DNA of 64,000 nt from Herbiconiux flava. Lineage in GTDB: Bacteria > Actinomycetota > Actinomycetes > Actinomycetales > Microbacteriaceae. The stretch lies in contig NZ_JACCBM010000001.1 of the NCBI RefSeq assembly GCF_013409865.1, positions 2,976,001 to 3,040,000 of the forward strand, given 5' to 3'. A program made the translations under genes and the position numbers. Under the pieces are notes generated by a model, which saw only the letters and a list, made by a program, of their open reading frames with translations, had not been told where the DNA came from and did not search any database. Positions within the stretch are counted from its first letter, which is position 1. Each line of letters starts with the position of its first letter. Below, one piece after another: positions 36,378-44,196 of the stretch.

Positions 36378-37235
36378 ATGACGGCGCGGGCTCTCGTCGG
36401 CATCTCCGGCTGGCGCTACCCCCGCTGGCGCGGGGACTACTACCCGACGGGGCTCGCGCAGCGCCGTGAGCTGTCCTACGTCGCCGAGCGGATGGACAGC
36501 GTCGAGCTGAACGGCTCGTTCTACTCCCTCCAGCGACCCGGGAGCTACCGCCGCTGGCGGTCGGAGGCGCCGCCCGGGTTCGTCTTCGCCGTGAAGGGCG
36601 GCCGCTTCATCACGCACATGAAGCGGCTCGCCGGCGTCGAGACGGCGCTGGCGAACTTCTTCGCCTCGGGGGTGCTCGCGCTCGGGCCGCAGCTCGGGCC
36701 GGTGCTCTGGCAGCTGCCCGAGCGCCAGGAGTTCGACGAGGCGCTGCTCGAGCACTTCTTCGAGCAGCTGCCGCGCAGCACGAGCCAGGCGCTCGCCCTG
36801 GCGAAGAGGCACGACGAGCGGCTCGAGGGCCGGGCGCACCTCGAGATCGAGGGCGACACCCCGATCCGGCACAGCCTCGAGGTGCGGCACGCGTCGTTCC
36901 TCGGCGACCGGCCGGCCGCGCTGCTGCGGGCGCACGGCATCGGGCTGGTGATCGCCGACACGGCCGGACGGTGGGTGGAGCCGCAGGCGATCACCTCGAG
37001 CCTCGTCTACGTGCGGCTGCACGGCTCGCGCGAGCTGTACACGAGCGGCTACACCGACGAGGAGCTCGACGACTGGGCCCGGCGCATCGGCCGCTGGCTC
37101 GACGGCACCGGCACCCCCGACGGCGACCCCCGTGACGTGGTGGTGTACTTCGACAACGACGCCGCCGGCCATGCGCCCTTCGACGCCGAGCGCCTGCGGG
37201 AGCGGGTGCGGGGGCTGCCGGCCGGTCGGCCGTAG
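36378..37235 (+). CDS. DUF72 (YecE-like) protein
   Basis: A 285-aa TIM-barrel-type DUF72 protein: VGISGWRYPRWRGDYYP, SVELNGSFYSLQRPGSYRRW, FAVKGGRFITHMKRL and YVRLHGSRELYTSGYTDEEL are the family blocks. The biochemical role of the family is not established. The stop lies in the first copy of a 31-bp duplication whose second copy supplies the -10 box of the next gene. Confidence 0.85.
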   Translation: MTARALVGISGWRYPRWRGDYYPTGLAQRRELSYVAERMDSVELNGSFYSLQRPGSYRRWRSEAPPGFVFAVKGGRFITHMKRLAGVETALANFFASGVLALGPQLGPVLWQLPERQEFDEALLEHFFEQLPRSTSQALALAKRHDERLEGRAHLEIEGDTPIRHSLEVRHASFLGDRPAALLRAHGIGLVIADTAGRWVEPQAITSSLVYVRLHGSRELYTSGYTDEELDDWARRIGRWLDGTGTPDGDPRDVVVYFDNDAAGHAPFDAERLRERVRGLPAGRP

Positions 37236-37269
37236 GAGGTGCGGGCGCTGCCGGCCGGTCGGCCGTAGG
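37206..37269. repeat. 31-bp tandem duplication spanning the DUF72 stop and the next promoter
   Basis: Copies at 37206-37236 and 37239-37269 differ at one base and share GCTGCCGGCCGGTCGGCCG. Copy one contains the DUF72 stop TAG. In copy two the same TAGG begins TAGGCT, the -10 box of the phosphatase gene. Confidence 0.85.
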
Positions 37270-37271
37270 CT
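37266..37271 (+). promoter_or_regulatory. -10 box TAGGCT of the histidine phosphatase gene
   Basis: TAGGCT ends 7 nt before the ATG at 37279. Four of its six bases belong to the second copy of the 31-bp duplication. Confidence 0.5.
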
Positions 37272-37278
37272 GGTGGGG

Positions 37279-37938
37279 ATGCGACTCCTCCTGATCAGAC
37301 ACGGCCAGACCATCGACAACGTCAAGGGCGAGATCGGCACGGTCGTGCCCGGCCCCGGGCTCACCGAGCTCGGCCGGCAGCAGGCCGCCGCCGTGCCCGC
37401 CGCCCTCGTGTCCGAGTCGATCGACGCGATCGCGGTCTCGACCATGCGCCGCACCCAGGAGACCGCCGCCCCGCTCGCCGCGGCCCTCGGCCTCGACCCC
37501 GTGGTGCTCGAGGGCCTCCAGGAGATCTCCGCCGGCGACCTCGAGGGCCGGGGCGACCGCGAGTCCGTCACCACGTACATGCGCACGCTGCTGTCGTGGT
37601 GGACCGACATCGACGCGCGGATCCCCGGCGGCGAGAACGGCGCCGAGTTCGTCGAACGCTACTCAGCGGCGATCGCCGAGCTGTGGGCCGCGCATCCGGA
37701 GGGCACCGTCGCGGTGGTCAGCCACGGCGCGGCCATCCGCACCTGGGCGGCCTGGTTCTCGCAGAACATCGACGAGTCGACGACCCTCGCGCTCGAGCTG
37801 CACAACACCGCGGTGGTGGTGCTGGAGGGCTCCCCCGAGGGCGGCTGGGTGTGCGTCGAATGGGCGGGCGAACCGCTCGGCGGCGCGGCGCTCGACGACC
37901 CCACGGCCCCCGACCCCACGGGCGAAGCGAGTTTCTAG
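37279..37938 (+). CDS. Histidine phosphatase (phosphoglycerate-mutase-like) family protein
   Basis: A 219-aa protein. LLIRHGQTIDNVKG is the catalytic R-H-G motif, STMRRTQETAAPLA, LQEISAGDLEGRG and VVSHGAAIRTWAAW supply the second Arg and the second His. It hydrolyses a phosphomonoester through a phospho-His intermediate. The substrate is unknown. The true start is the ATG at 37279 because upstream in-frame codons lie within DUF72 and the duplication. Confidence 0.87.
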   Translation: MRLLLIRHGQTIDNVKGEIGTVVPGPGLTELGRQQAAAVPAALVSESIDAIAVSTMRRTQETAAPLAAALGLDPVVLEGLQEISAGDLEGRGDRESVTTYMRTLLSWWTDIDARIPGGENGAEFVERYSAAIAELWAAHPEGTVAVVSHGAAIRTWAAWFSQNIDESTTLALELHNTAVVVLEGSPEGGWVCVEWAGEPLGGAALDDPTAPDPTGEASF

Positions 37939-37987
37939 CTGAATCCACCCTCTGGCTGAATCCACGCACTGGCTGAATCCACGCACT
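37937..37987. repeat. Three 17-bp tandem units after the phosphatase stop
   Basis: AGCTGAATCCACCCTCT (37937-37953), GGCTGAATCCACGCACT (37954-37970) and the same again (37971-37987). The first unit overlaps the last two bases of the TAG stop. The array ends 36 bp before the 3' end of ssrA. Confidence 0.85.
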
Positions 37988-38000
37988 GGCGGATGAGGGG

Positions 38001-38020
38001 CAACAGCGTACGACAACGGC
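38001..38020. repeat. Left arm of a perfect inverted repeat flanking ssrA
   Basis: CAACAGCGTACGACAACGGC. Its exact reverse complement is at 38429-38448. The arm ends 2 bp from the encoded CCA end of the tmRNA. Confidence 0.9.
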
Positions 38021-38022
38021 GC

Positions 38023-38421
38023 TGGTGGAGATGGGGGGAATTGAACCCCCGTCCACTACTGTGATTCCGCGCCTTCTACGGGCGTAGCCTGTGCAGGCGT
38101 TCTGCTCGGCCCCGACCTTTGCCACAGGCATCCAGGTCGACGGGCCCAGTCACAGTGCAAGTCCCACGTGACCCTGAGACACAGTCACGCAGCAATCTCT
38201 CTAGATAATGCCGGAACCCGGGTAGAGAGCATTCCCGGACCGACAGTTGCTATTTAGCTAGGAAGGAAGACCTAGGCCGCGAGGGCGAAGGTGGCCTTCT
38301 TGGCCGCAACAGTGCTGTTTGAATTGGCACTTATGTTTTGCGGAGGGCGTTAACGAGATAACCCCGCATCCTCGGCCCGCTTCTCGCAGTTTCGCAGGCA
38401 GTGTCGAAACCGATCATCCCC
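38023..38421 (-). ncRNA. ssrA: tmRNA (SsrA), one-piece
   Basis: About 399 nt on the minus strand. The 5' end GGGGATGATCGGTTTCGACA and the 3' end ...CATCTCCACCA form a 7-bp acceptor stem (one G-U), and the T arm GGGGGTTCAATTCCCCC is intact, with CCA encoded. The tag reading frame runs from GCC at 38328 to TAG at 38272 and encodes ANSNSTVAAKKATFALAA, ending in the expected ALAA degradation signal. It rescues stalled ribosomes with SmpB, encoded 2 kb away. A perfect 20-bp inverted repeat flanks the gene and could extend the acceptor stem of the precursor. Confidence 0.96.
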
Positions 38422-38428
38422 GCGATGG

Positions 38429-38448
38429 GCCGTTGTCGTACGCTGTTG
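38429..38448. repeat. Right arm of a perfect inverted repeat flanking ssrA
   Basis: GCCGTTGTCGTACGCTGTTG, the exact reverse complement of 38001-38020. It lies 7 bp upstream of the tmRNA 5' end and downstream of the likely promoter, so it would be transcribed. Confidence 0.9.
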
Positions 38449-38489
38449 AGTTTCCAAATGCACCGGATGCTCATCCGCTGCAGCCCTCT

Positions 38490-38495
38490 AGTATA
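38490..38495 (-). promoter_or_regulatory. Probable -10 box TATACT of ssrA
   Basis: TATACT on the minus strand would start transcription near 38483, about 60 nt before the mature tmRNA 5' end. No good -35 is visible. The resulting leader would include the right arm of the inverted repeat. Confidence 0.45.
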
Positions 38496-38533
38496 CGTCA
38501 GCGGCGGCTCGGTGCGCCACCAGGGTCATGGGC

Positions 38534-38539
38534 TAGCGT
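38534..38539 (+). promoter_or_regulatory. -10 box TAGCGT of the SIMPL gene
   Basis: TAGCGT ends 6 nt before the ATG at 38546, divergent from the ssrA promoter. Confidence 0.5.
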
Positions 38540-38545
38540 GAAGGC

Positions 38546-39226
38546 ATGCCAGAGACCATCATCACCGTCGCCGGCACCGGCCGGCTGCGCCGCACCCCCG
38601 AACGCGCGAAGGTGCGCATCGGCATCGGCTTCGAGGGGTCCAAGCGCGACAGCGTGCTCGCCGCCACCCGCGCCGCCCACGAATCCGTGACGGGCTCACT
38701 CGTCACCCTGCTGCACCCCGACGGCGGCCCCGTCATCGACTGGGCCTCCGAGGACATCCGCGTCTGGGGCCAGCGCCCCTACAGCCCCGACGGCTCGCGC
38801 CTGCCGGTCGAGTTCCACAGCGCCGTGTTCGTCGACGCCGAGTTCGGCGACTTCGAGGCGCTCTCCGAGTGGATCGACGTGGTCTCGGCCGGCGACGGCA
38901 TCGCGGTCGACGGCATCGAGTGGCGCCTCGCCCCCGACACCGAGGCCGTGCTGCAGCGCGAGGTGCGCCAGGCGGCGATCCAGGATGCCCTGACCAAGGC
39001 CCGCGAGTACGCCGACGCCCTGGGGCTCGGCACGGTCACGGCGCTCTCGCTGAGCGACCCGGGGCTGCTCGACGACTCCGGATCGGGCTCGCCGGGCGGT
39101 CAGCCACGGATGCTCGCCATGGCCAAGTCCTCGGGCGGCGGCGGCATCGAGCTGCGGCCGAACGCGATCGTGATCGAAGCCTCGGTGCACGCGCGCTTCA
39201 GCGCCGCTCCCCCGGCCGCCCGATGA
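38546..39226 (+). CDS. SIMPL-domain (DUF541) protein
   Basis: A 226-aa protein of the SIMPL/DUF541 family: ITVAGTGRLRRTPERAKVRIGIGFEG opens the domain, and AAIQDALTKAREYADALGLGTVTALSLSDPG is the conserved helix-strand unit. No signal peptide is visible, unlike many homologues, so it is probably cytosolic here. The function of the family is poorly known. The next gene overlaps its stop by ATGA. Confidence 0.8.
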   Translation: MPETIITVAGTGRLRRTPERAKVRIGIGFEGSKRDSVLAATRAAHESVTGSLVTLLHPDGGPVIDWASEDIRVWGQRPYSPDGSRLPVEFHSAVFVDAEFGDFEALSEWIDVVSAGDGIAVDGIEWRLAPDTEAVLQREVRQAAIQDALTKAREYADALGLGTVTALSLSDPGLLDDSGSGSPGGQPRMLAMAKSSGGGGIELRPNAIVIEASVHARFSAAPPAAR

Positions 39227-40185
39227 GCGAGTCCACGGCCGGCTCTCGCGCCGGCGGGGCGCGCGACGAGCTGCGTGGCCGCCACGTCGTCGTCACCGGA
39301 GGCACGGGCGGGCTCGGCTACTGGGCGAGCGAGCAGCTGGCCGCCCGCGGCGCCTCCGTCGTGATCGCGGCCCGCTCCCCCGAGAAGGGCGCAGCCGCGC
39401 TGGCCTCACTCGCCCAGCACGTGCCCGGTGCCGACGCCCGCTTCGTGCGACTCGACCTCGCCGACCTCGCCTCGGTCGAGGCCGCCGCGATCGAACTGGC
39501 CGGACTGCCGCCGATCGACGCCCTGATCGCCAACGCCGGCGTGCTCTCGAGCGACGGCCGTCAGGTCACCGCCGACGGCTTCGAGTCGATGATCGGCACG
39601 AACCTCCTCGGCCACGCCGCCCTGATCGGGCGCCTGCTGCCCCGGATGCTCGAGCCGGGCCGTGCACCCGGGCGCGCTGGTCCCCGCATCGTGAGCCTCG
39701 GCTCGATCAGCCACGAGTTCTTCCGGATCGACCTCGACGATCTGCAGAGCGAACGCGGACGGTTCCGCGAGTTCCGCACCTACGGACGGTCGAAGCTCGC
39801 CGTAATGACGTTCGCGTTCGAGCTCGACCGGCGGCTGCGGGCGGCGGGGGCCGACGTGGCGAGCCTGGTCGCGCATCCGGGCTTCGCTGTCGACGAGCTC
39901 ACGCCCCCGCGCGACATCCTGCCGACCCCGAAGACGGCCGGCGCCCTCGTGCGCGCCGGCTACCGCCTCGGCGCCCAGGGCAAGGACGCGGGGGCTCTGC
40001 CGCTCGTGGTCGCCGCCGTCGATCCGCGCTCCGCGGGCGGGCAGTACTGGGGCCCAAGCGGCTGGCGCCAGCTGAAGGGCCGCCCCGCTATCGTGGCCGC
40101 GAAGCCCTACGCGCGGGATCGCGCCGTCGCCGAACGGTTGTGGGCCGCCATCGAGGAGCTCACGGGCATCCGCTACCCGGTCTGA
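39223..40185 (+). CDS. Short-chain dehydrogenase/reductase, retinol-dehydrogenase-like
   Basis: A 320-aa SDR. VVVTGGTGGLGYWASEQLAARG is the cofactor loop, IAARSPEKG suggests NADP(H), LIANAGVL, SLGSIS and Y-G-R-S-K give the catalytic set, and VAHPGF follows as in the WWOX/retinol-dehydrogenase-like group. The substrate is unknown. Start chosen at the ATG overlapping the SIMPL stop by 4 bp. Longer readings extend inside SIMPL. Confidence 0.85.
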   Translation: MSESTAGSRAGGARDELRGRHVVVTGGTGGLGYWASEQLAARGASVVIAARSPEKGAAALASLAQHVPGADARFVRLDLADLASVEAAAIELAGLPPIDALIANAGVLSSDGRQVTADGFESMIGTNLLGHAALIGRLLPRMLEPGRAPGRAGPRIVSLGSISHEFFRIDLDDLQSERGRFREFRTYGRSKLAVMTFAFELDRRLRAAGADVASLVAHPGFAVDELTPPRDILPTPKTAGALVRAGYRLGAQGKDAGALPLVVAAVDPRSAGGQYWGPSGWRQLKGRPAIVAAKPYARDRAVAERLWAAIEELTGIRYPV

Positions 40186-40202
40186 ATCAGGCAGGCCGCA
40201 GA

Positions 40203-40243
40203 GGCGACCGAGTGAGCAGGAACGGCGACCAGTGAGCAGGAGC
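40203..40243. repeat. Tandem duplication of about 21 bp between two convergent genes
   Basis: GGCGACCGAGTGAGCAGGAAC at 40203-40223 is followed by GGCGACCAGTGAGCAGGAGC at 40224-40243, differing by one deletion and one substitution. It lies 18 bp after the SDR stop and 22 bp before the smpB stop. Confidence 0.7.
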
Positions 40244-40265
40244 CGCCGACCCGGCCGGGGAGCCC

Positions 40266-40742
40266 TCAGTCGCCGAGGTTGCGGCGGCCGGCCATGGCGC
40301 GATCAGCCTCGCGCTTGTCCTGCCGCTCGCGCAGCGTCTGGCGCTTGTCGTACTCGCGCTTTCCCTTGGCGACCGCGATCTCGACCTTGGCCCGTCCGTC
40401 GAGGAAGTAGAGCCGCAGCGGCACCAGTGTGTAGCCGCCCTCTTTGGTCTTGTGCGAGATTTTGATGATCTGCTCCTTGTGCAGGAGCATCTTGCGCTTG
40501 CGCCGGGGCGGGTGATTGTTCCAGGTGCCCTCGTTGTACTCGGGGATGTGCACGGCGTCGAGCCAGGCCTCTCCCCCGTCGATGAAGGCGTAGCCGTCGA
40601 CGAGCGAGGCGCGGCCGGCGCGCAACGACTTGACCTCGGTGCCGGTGAGCACGAGGCCGGCCTCGTAGGTGTCTTCGATGGTGTAGTCGTGGCGCGCCTT
40701 GCGGTTGGTCGCGACGACCTTCTCTCCGCGTTCGCGGGGCAC
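40266..40742 (-). CDS. smpB: SsrA-binding protein
   Basis: A 158-aa RNA-binding protein that places tmRNA in the stalled ribosome. [56 protein letters not shown] and the basic tail [24 protein letters not shown] are the family blocks. The tail inserts into the mRNA channel. GTG start with AGGAGA about 6 nt upstream. It lies downstream of prfB-ftsE-ftsX on the same strand, the usual order prfB-ftsEX-smpB. Confidence 0.96.
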   Translation of the reverse strand: MPRERGEKVVATNRKARHDYTIEDTYEAGLVLTGTEVKSLRAGRASLVDGYAFIDGGEAWLDAVHIPEYNEGTWNNHPPRRKRKMLLHKEQIIKISHKTKEGGYTLVPLRLYFLDGRAKVEIAVAKGKREYDKRQTLRERQDKREADRAMAGRRNLGD

Positions 40743-40852
40743 GGGCTTCTCCTGGGGTTCGATGACTGTGACGGCGTCGCCGGAGCGGTGACCGTGACGG
40801 GCCGCCGGATGCGGCAGCCCACCAGTCTATCCGGTCGGACGGTCGGGGGTGG

Positions 40853-41767
40853 TCAGACCTTCAGGTAGCGGGTGATCGCGAACTTCGCCGAGAAGGCCGC
40901 CAGCACGGCGCCCACCACCAGCAGGATCGGTGCCACCAGCAGGGCGTCTCCGATGCTCACGAACGAGGTGAACGGGAGCGCGGGCACGAGGAAGTCGCGC
41001 ACGAAGAACTGCACGATCGCCACGATCGCGCCGCCCGCGAGGATCGATCCGATCAACGCGGCGATCACCCCCTCGAGGATGAACGGCGTCTGGATGAACC
41101 TGTTCGAGGCACCCACGAGCCGCATGATGCCGATCTCGCGGCGTCTCGAGAACGCGGAGAGCCGGATCGTGGTGGCGATCAGCAGCACGGCAGCCACGAG
41201 CATCAGGGCAGCGATGCCGATCGCGGTGTAGCTCGCGGCGTTCAGGATCGAAAAGATCTGCTCGAGGTAGCTGCGCTGGTCGGTGACGCTGTCGACACCG
41301 GCGAGGCCCGAGAGGCTCTCGACCAGAACGTCGGACTGGGTCGGGTCGACGAGGTTCACCCAGTAGGTCTGGTTCAGCAGGTCGGGGGTGACGTACTCGG
41401 TGACCGGGTTGCCGGCGAACTGCTTCTGGAAGTTCTCGTAGGCCTGGTCGTGGTCCTCGAAGTAGAACCGGTCGATGAACGGCGCGAGGGTGGGCGACTC
41501 GAGCTGCCCCTGCACGGCCGCGATCTGGTCGGGCGTCGCCTCGCCTCCGGCGCAGTTGTCGCCGCCGGAGGTCGCGGTGCACATGTACACGGCGACCTGG
41601 GCCTTGTCGTACCAGAAGTTCTTCATCTGGCCGATCTGCATCTGCAGCAGGATGGCCGTTCCCACGAAGGTGAGGGAGATGAAGGTCACGAGCACGACGG
41701 AGACGACCATCGAGACGTTGCGGCGGAGGCCGGTGCCGACCTCGCCCAGGATGAGTGCGAATCTCAC
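40853..41767 (-). CDS. ftsX: Cell-division ABC transporter permease FtsX
   Basis: A 304-aa membrane protein with one N-terminal membrane segment, an extracytoplasmic domain (about 45-165, with [13 protein letters not shown]) and three C-terminal segments. [33 protein letters not shown] is the FtsX/MacB-type signature. It relays ATP hydrolysis by FtsE to peptidoglycan hydrolases outside. The ATG overlaps the ftsE stop by 4 bp. Confidence 0.93.
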   Translation of the reverse strand: MRFALILGEVGTGLRRNVSMVVSVVLVTFISLTFVGTAILLQMQIGQMKNFWYDKAQVAVYMCTATSGGDNCAGGEATPDQIAAVQGQLESPTLAPFIDRFYFEDHDQAYENFQKQFAGNPVTEYVTPDLLNQTYWVNLVDPTQSDVLVESLSGLAGVDSVTDQRSYLEQIFSILNAASYTAIGIAALMLVAAVLLIATTIRLSAFSRRREIGIMRLVGASNRFIQTPFILEGVIAALIGSILAGGAIVAIVQFFVRDFLVPALPFTSFVSIGDALLVAPILLVVGAVLAAFSAKFAITRYLKV

Positions 41768-42924
41768 GTCGTCGGCCCCACGTTCTGGTCGTTCGCCGGG
41801 TCGGCGGCGGCGCCGGGAGCCCGGAGGCCGAGCTTCTCGGCCAGGGTGAGCGACTCGGTGGCCGGGTCGCGGGGATCGTGCGGGGCGCCCTGCGGCGGCA
41901 TCGGCGGCGCTGCGGCTGCGGCTGCGGCGGCCCGGTTCTGCTGCACCTGCTGGAGGGCTGCCGCCTGCTGCGCGGCGGCCTGCTGCTGGGCGGTGGCGCG
42001 CTGCTGGCGGGCGGCCTGCTCCTGGGCATCCGTCGTCTGCTCGGGGGCAGGAGGCACCGTGACGCGCTCACGCTCGGGCTCGGCCGGGCGCACGAAGGGC
42101 GTCGCCGCGGTCGCGGGAGGCATGGGGGGAACCTGGCGCACGGGCGCCGTGTGCGGCTGGGCGGGACCGGTCGGCCGCACGAGACCCTCGGAGAGGGCGA
42201 TCTCGGCGGTGAGGCCCGAGTCCTGCAGAGCGATCTCGGCGGTCATGCCGTAGCCGCCCTGGTCTTCGTCACGCACGATCTGGCCGGTCACGAGCTCGAC
42301 GACGCGGCGCTTCATGTGGTCGACGATCGCGTTGTCGTGGGTGGCCATCACGACGGTGGTGCCCCCGGCGTTGATGCGCTCGAGCACGGTCATGATGCCG
42401 GCACTGGTGGAGGGGTCGAGGTTTCCGGTCGGCTCGTCGGCCAGCAGGATGGCGGGCTTGTTGACGACCGCGCGGGCGATGGCCACGCGCTGCTGCTCAC
42501 CGCCCGACAGCTCGTGCGGCAATCGGTTCGCCTTCTCGGCGAGACCGACCATCTGCAGCACGTCGGGCACGGCCTCCTGGATGAAGCCTCGGGACTTGCC
42601 GATGACCTGGAGGGTGAACGCGACGTTGTCGAAGACGTTCTTGCCGGGCAGCAGGCGGAAGTCCTGGAAGACGACACCGAGGTTGCGCCGGAAGTAGGGC
42701 ACCTTGCGGTTGGAGATCGCGTTCAGGTCCTGCCCGAGCACGTGGATGTTTCCGCCCGTGGGGCGGTCCTCCTTGAGCACGAGGCGGAGGAAGCTGGACT
42801 TGCCCGAACCGGAGGCGCCGACGAGGAACACGAACTCGCCCCGGAGGATTTCGAGGTCGATCGAGTCGAGTGCCGGCCGCTTGGTGCCCCGGTAGGTTTT
42901 GGATACGTGATCAAACCGAATCAT
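41764..42924 (-). CDS. ftsE: Cell-division ATPase FtsE with long C-terminal extension
   Basis: A 386-aa ATPase. [15 protein letters not shown] is Walker [36 protein letters not shown] the signature and Walker B, and [19 protein letters not shown] the switch His. The domain ends near residue 230. The remaining 150 residues are Pro/Ala/Gln-rich, including a long Ala/Gln run, and are absent from typical FtsE (about 220-230 aa). TAGAGT lies 9 nt before the ATG. Confidence 0.93.
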   Translation of the reverse strand: MIRFDHVSKTYRGTKRPALDSIDLEILRGEFVFLVGASGSGKSSFLRLVLKEDRPTGGNIHVLGQDLNAISNRKVPYFRRNLGVVFQDFRLLPGKNVFDNVAFTLQVIGKSRGFIQEAVPDVLQMVGLAEKANRLPHELSGGEQQRVAIARAVVNKPAILLADEPTGNLDPSTSAGIMTVLERINAGGTTVVMATHDNAIVDHMKRRVVELVTGQIVRDEDQGGYGMTAEIALQDSGLTAEIALSEGLVRPTGPAQPHTAPVRQVPPMPPATAATPFVRPAEPERERVTVPPAPEQTTDAQEQAARQQRATAQQQAAAQQAAALQQVQQNRAAAAAAAAPPMPPQGAPHDPRDPATESLTLAEKLGLRAPGAAADPANDQNVGPTT

Positions 42925-42933
42925 GACGTGATG

Positions 42934-42939
42934 ACTCTA
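42934..42939 (-). promoter_or_regulatory. -10 box TAGAGT of ftsE-ftsX
   Basis: TAGAGT on the minus strand ends 9 nt before the ATG at 42924. Confidence 0.45.
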
Positions 42940-43034
42940 AGCAGAGCCCCCGGCGATCCCAGCGCGCGACTCGCTGGACACGCCGATTCATAGGATCCAC
43001 ATGAAGCGGCCGAGGAGGCCGGCATCTCCGGTCG

Positions 43035-44141
43035 CTAGTCCTGCTTGCGCTTGCGCCAGCGGATGCCCGCGTTGATGAAGCCGTCGAGGTCGCCGTCGAA
43101 CACCGCGGAGGGGTTGTTGACCTCGTGGTCGGTGCGCAGGTCTTTAACCATCTGGTAAGGCGCCAGCACGTAGCTGCGCATCTGGTCGCCCCAGCTCGCG
43201 GTGATGGTGCCGGCGAGCTCCTTCTTCTGGGCCGCCTCCTGCTCGCGCTGGAGCAGCATCAGGCGCGACTGCAGCACCCGCATCGCCGCGGCGCGGTTCT
43301 GGATCTGGCTCTTCTCGTTCTGCATCGACACGACGGTGCCCGTCGGGAGGTGGGTGATGCGCACCGCCGAGTCGGTGGTGTTCACCGACTGGCCGCCGGG
43401 GCCGGAGGAGCGGAAGACGTCGACGCGGATGTCGTTCTCGGGGATCTCGATCACGGCGGCCTCTTCCAGCAGCGGGATGACCTCGACCGCGGCGAAGCTC
43501 GTCTGGCGCTTGCCGGCCGCGCCGAACGGGCTCATCCGCACGAGGCGGTGCGTGCCCGCCTCGACCGAGAGCGTGCCGAAGGCGTAGGGCGCGTCGATCT
43601 CGAAGGTGGCCGACTTGATGCCGGCCTCCTCGGCGTAGCTCGTCTCCATCACGGTGCTGGAGTAGCCGTGCTTCTCGGCCCAGCGCAGGTACATGCGCAT
43701 CAGCATCTCGGAGAAGTCGGACGCATCGACGCCACCGGCCCCCGCACGGATCGTGATGACCGCCGGCCGCGCGTCGAACTCGCCGTTCAGCAGCGTCTGC
43801 ACCTCGAGGTCGCCGAGCACCTTCTGCAGCGAGACGAGCTCGACGCGGGCCTCCTCGGCCGACTCCTCGTCGCCCGCCTCGTTGGCGAGCTCGATCAGCA
43901 CCTCGAGGTCGTCCAGCCGCGACTCGATCGACTCGATCTTCGCCAGCTCGCCCTGCCGGTGGCTGAGGGCGCTCGTGATCTTCTGCGCCTTCTCGGTGTC
44001 GTCCCACAGATCGGGCACACCGGCCTCCTCGCTGAGGCGGGCGATCTCGGCCCGGAGGCCGTCGACGTCGACCACCGTCCGGATGTCGGCGAAGGTGCTT
44101 CGCAGCTGGGCGATCTGGTCACTGAGGTCTAAGTCGAGCAT
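43035..44141 (-). CDS. prfB: Peptide chain release factor 2
   Basis: A 368-aa factor that reads UGA and [18 protein letters not shown] contains the SPF tripeptide that recognises the stop codon, and [14 protein letters not shown] the GGQ loop that triggers peptide release. The coding sequence is continuous from the ATG, so the programmed +1 frameshift that controls RF2 in many bacteria is absent here. Confidence 0.96.
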   Translation of the reverse strand: MLDLDLSDQIAQLRSTFADIRTVVDVDGLRAEIARLSEEAGVPDLWDDTEKAQKITSALSHRQGELAKIESIESRLDDLEVLIELANEAGDEESAEEARVELVSLQKVLGDLEVQTLLNGEFDARPAVITIRAGAGGVDASDFSEMLMRMYLRWAEKHGYSSTVMETSYAEEAGIKSATFEIDAPYAFGTLSVEAGTHRLVRMSPFGAAGKRQTSFAAVEVIPLLEEAAVIEIPENDIRVDVFRSSGPGGQSVNTTDSAVRITHLPTGTVVSMQNEKSQIQNRAAAMRVLQSRLMLLQREQEAAQKKELAGTITASWGDQMRSYVLAPYQMVKDLRTDHEVNNPSAVFDGDLDGFINAGIRWRKRKQD

Positions 44142-44150
44142 TATGCGAGA

Positions 44151-44156
44151 AGTCTA
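44151..44156 (-). promoter_or_regulatory. -10 box TAGACT of prfB
   Basis: TAGACT on the minus strand ends 9 nt before the ATG at 44141. The divergent MFS gene has TAAACT at 44183. Confidence 0.45.
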
Positions 44157-44182
44157 CCGGGCGGGCCAATCGTTAGCGGGGG

Positions 44183-44188
44183 TAAACT
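44183..44188 (+). promoter_or_regulatory. -10 box TAAACT of the MFS gene
   Basis: TAAACT ends 8 nt before ATG 44197 but only 5 nt before GTG 44194, which favours the ATG. Confidence 0.5.
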
Positions 44189-44196
44189 AATCGGTG

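Noticed and set aside
38001..38448. Attachment-site pair of an element integrated at ssrA
   Set aside because: The arms are inverted, not direct, the gene between them is only the intact tmRNA, and no integrase or element gene is present.
43035..44141. Programmed frameshift site in prfB
   Set aside because: The frame is continuous from the ATG with no internal UGA near codon 25, so no frameshift is needed.
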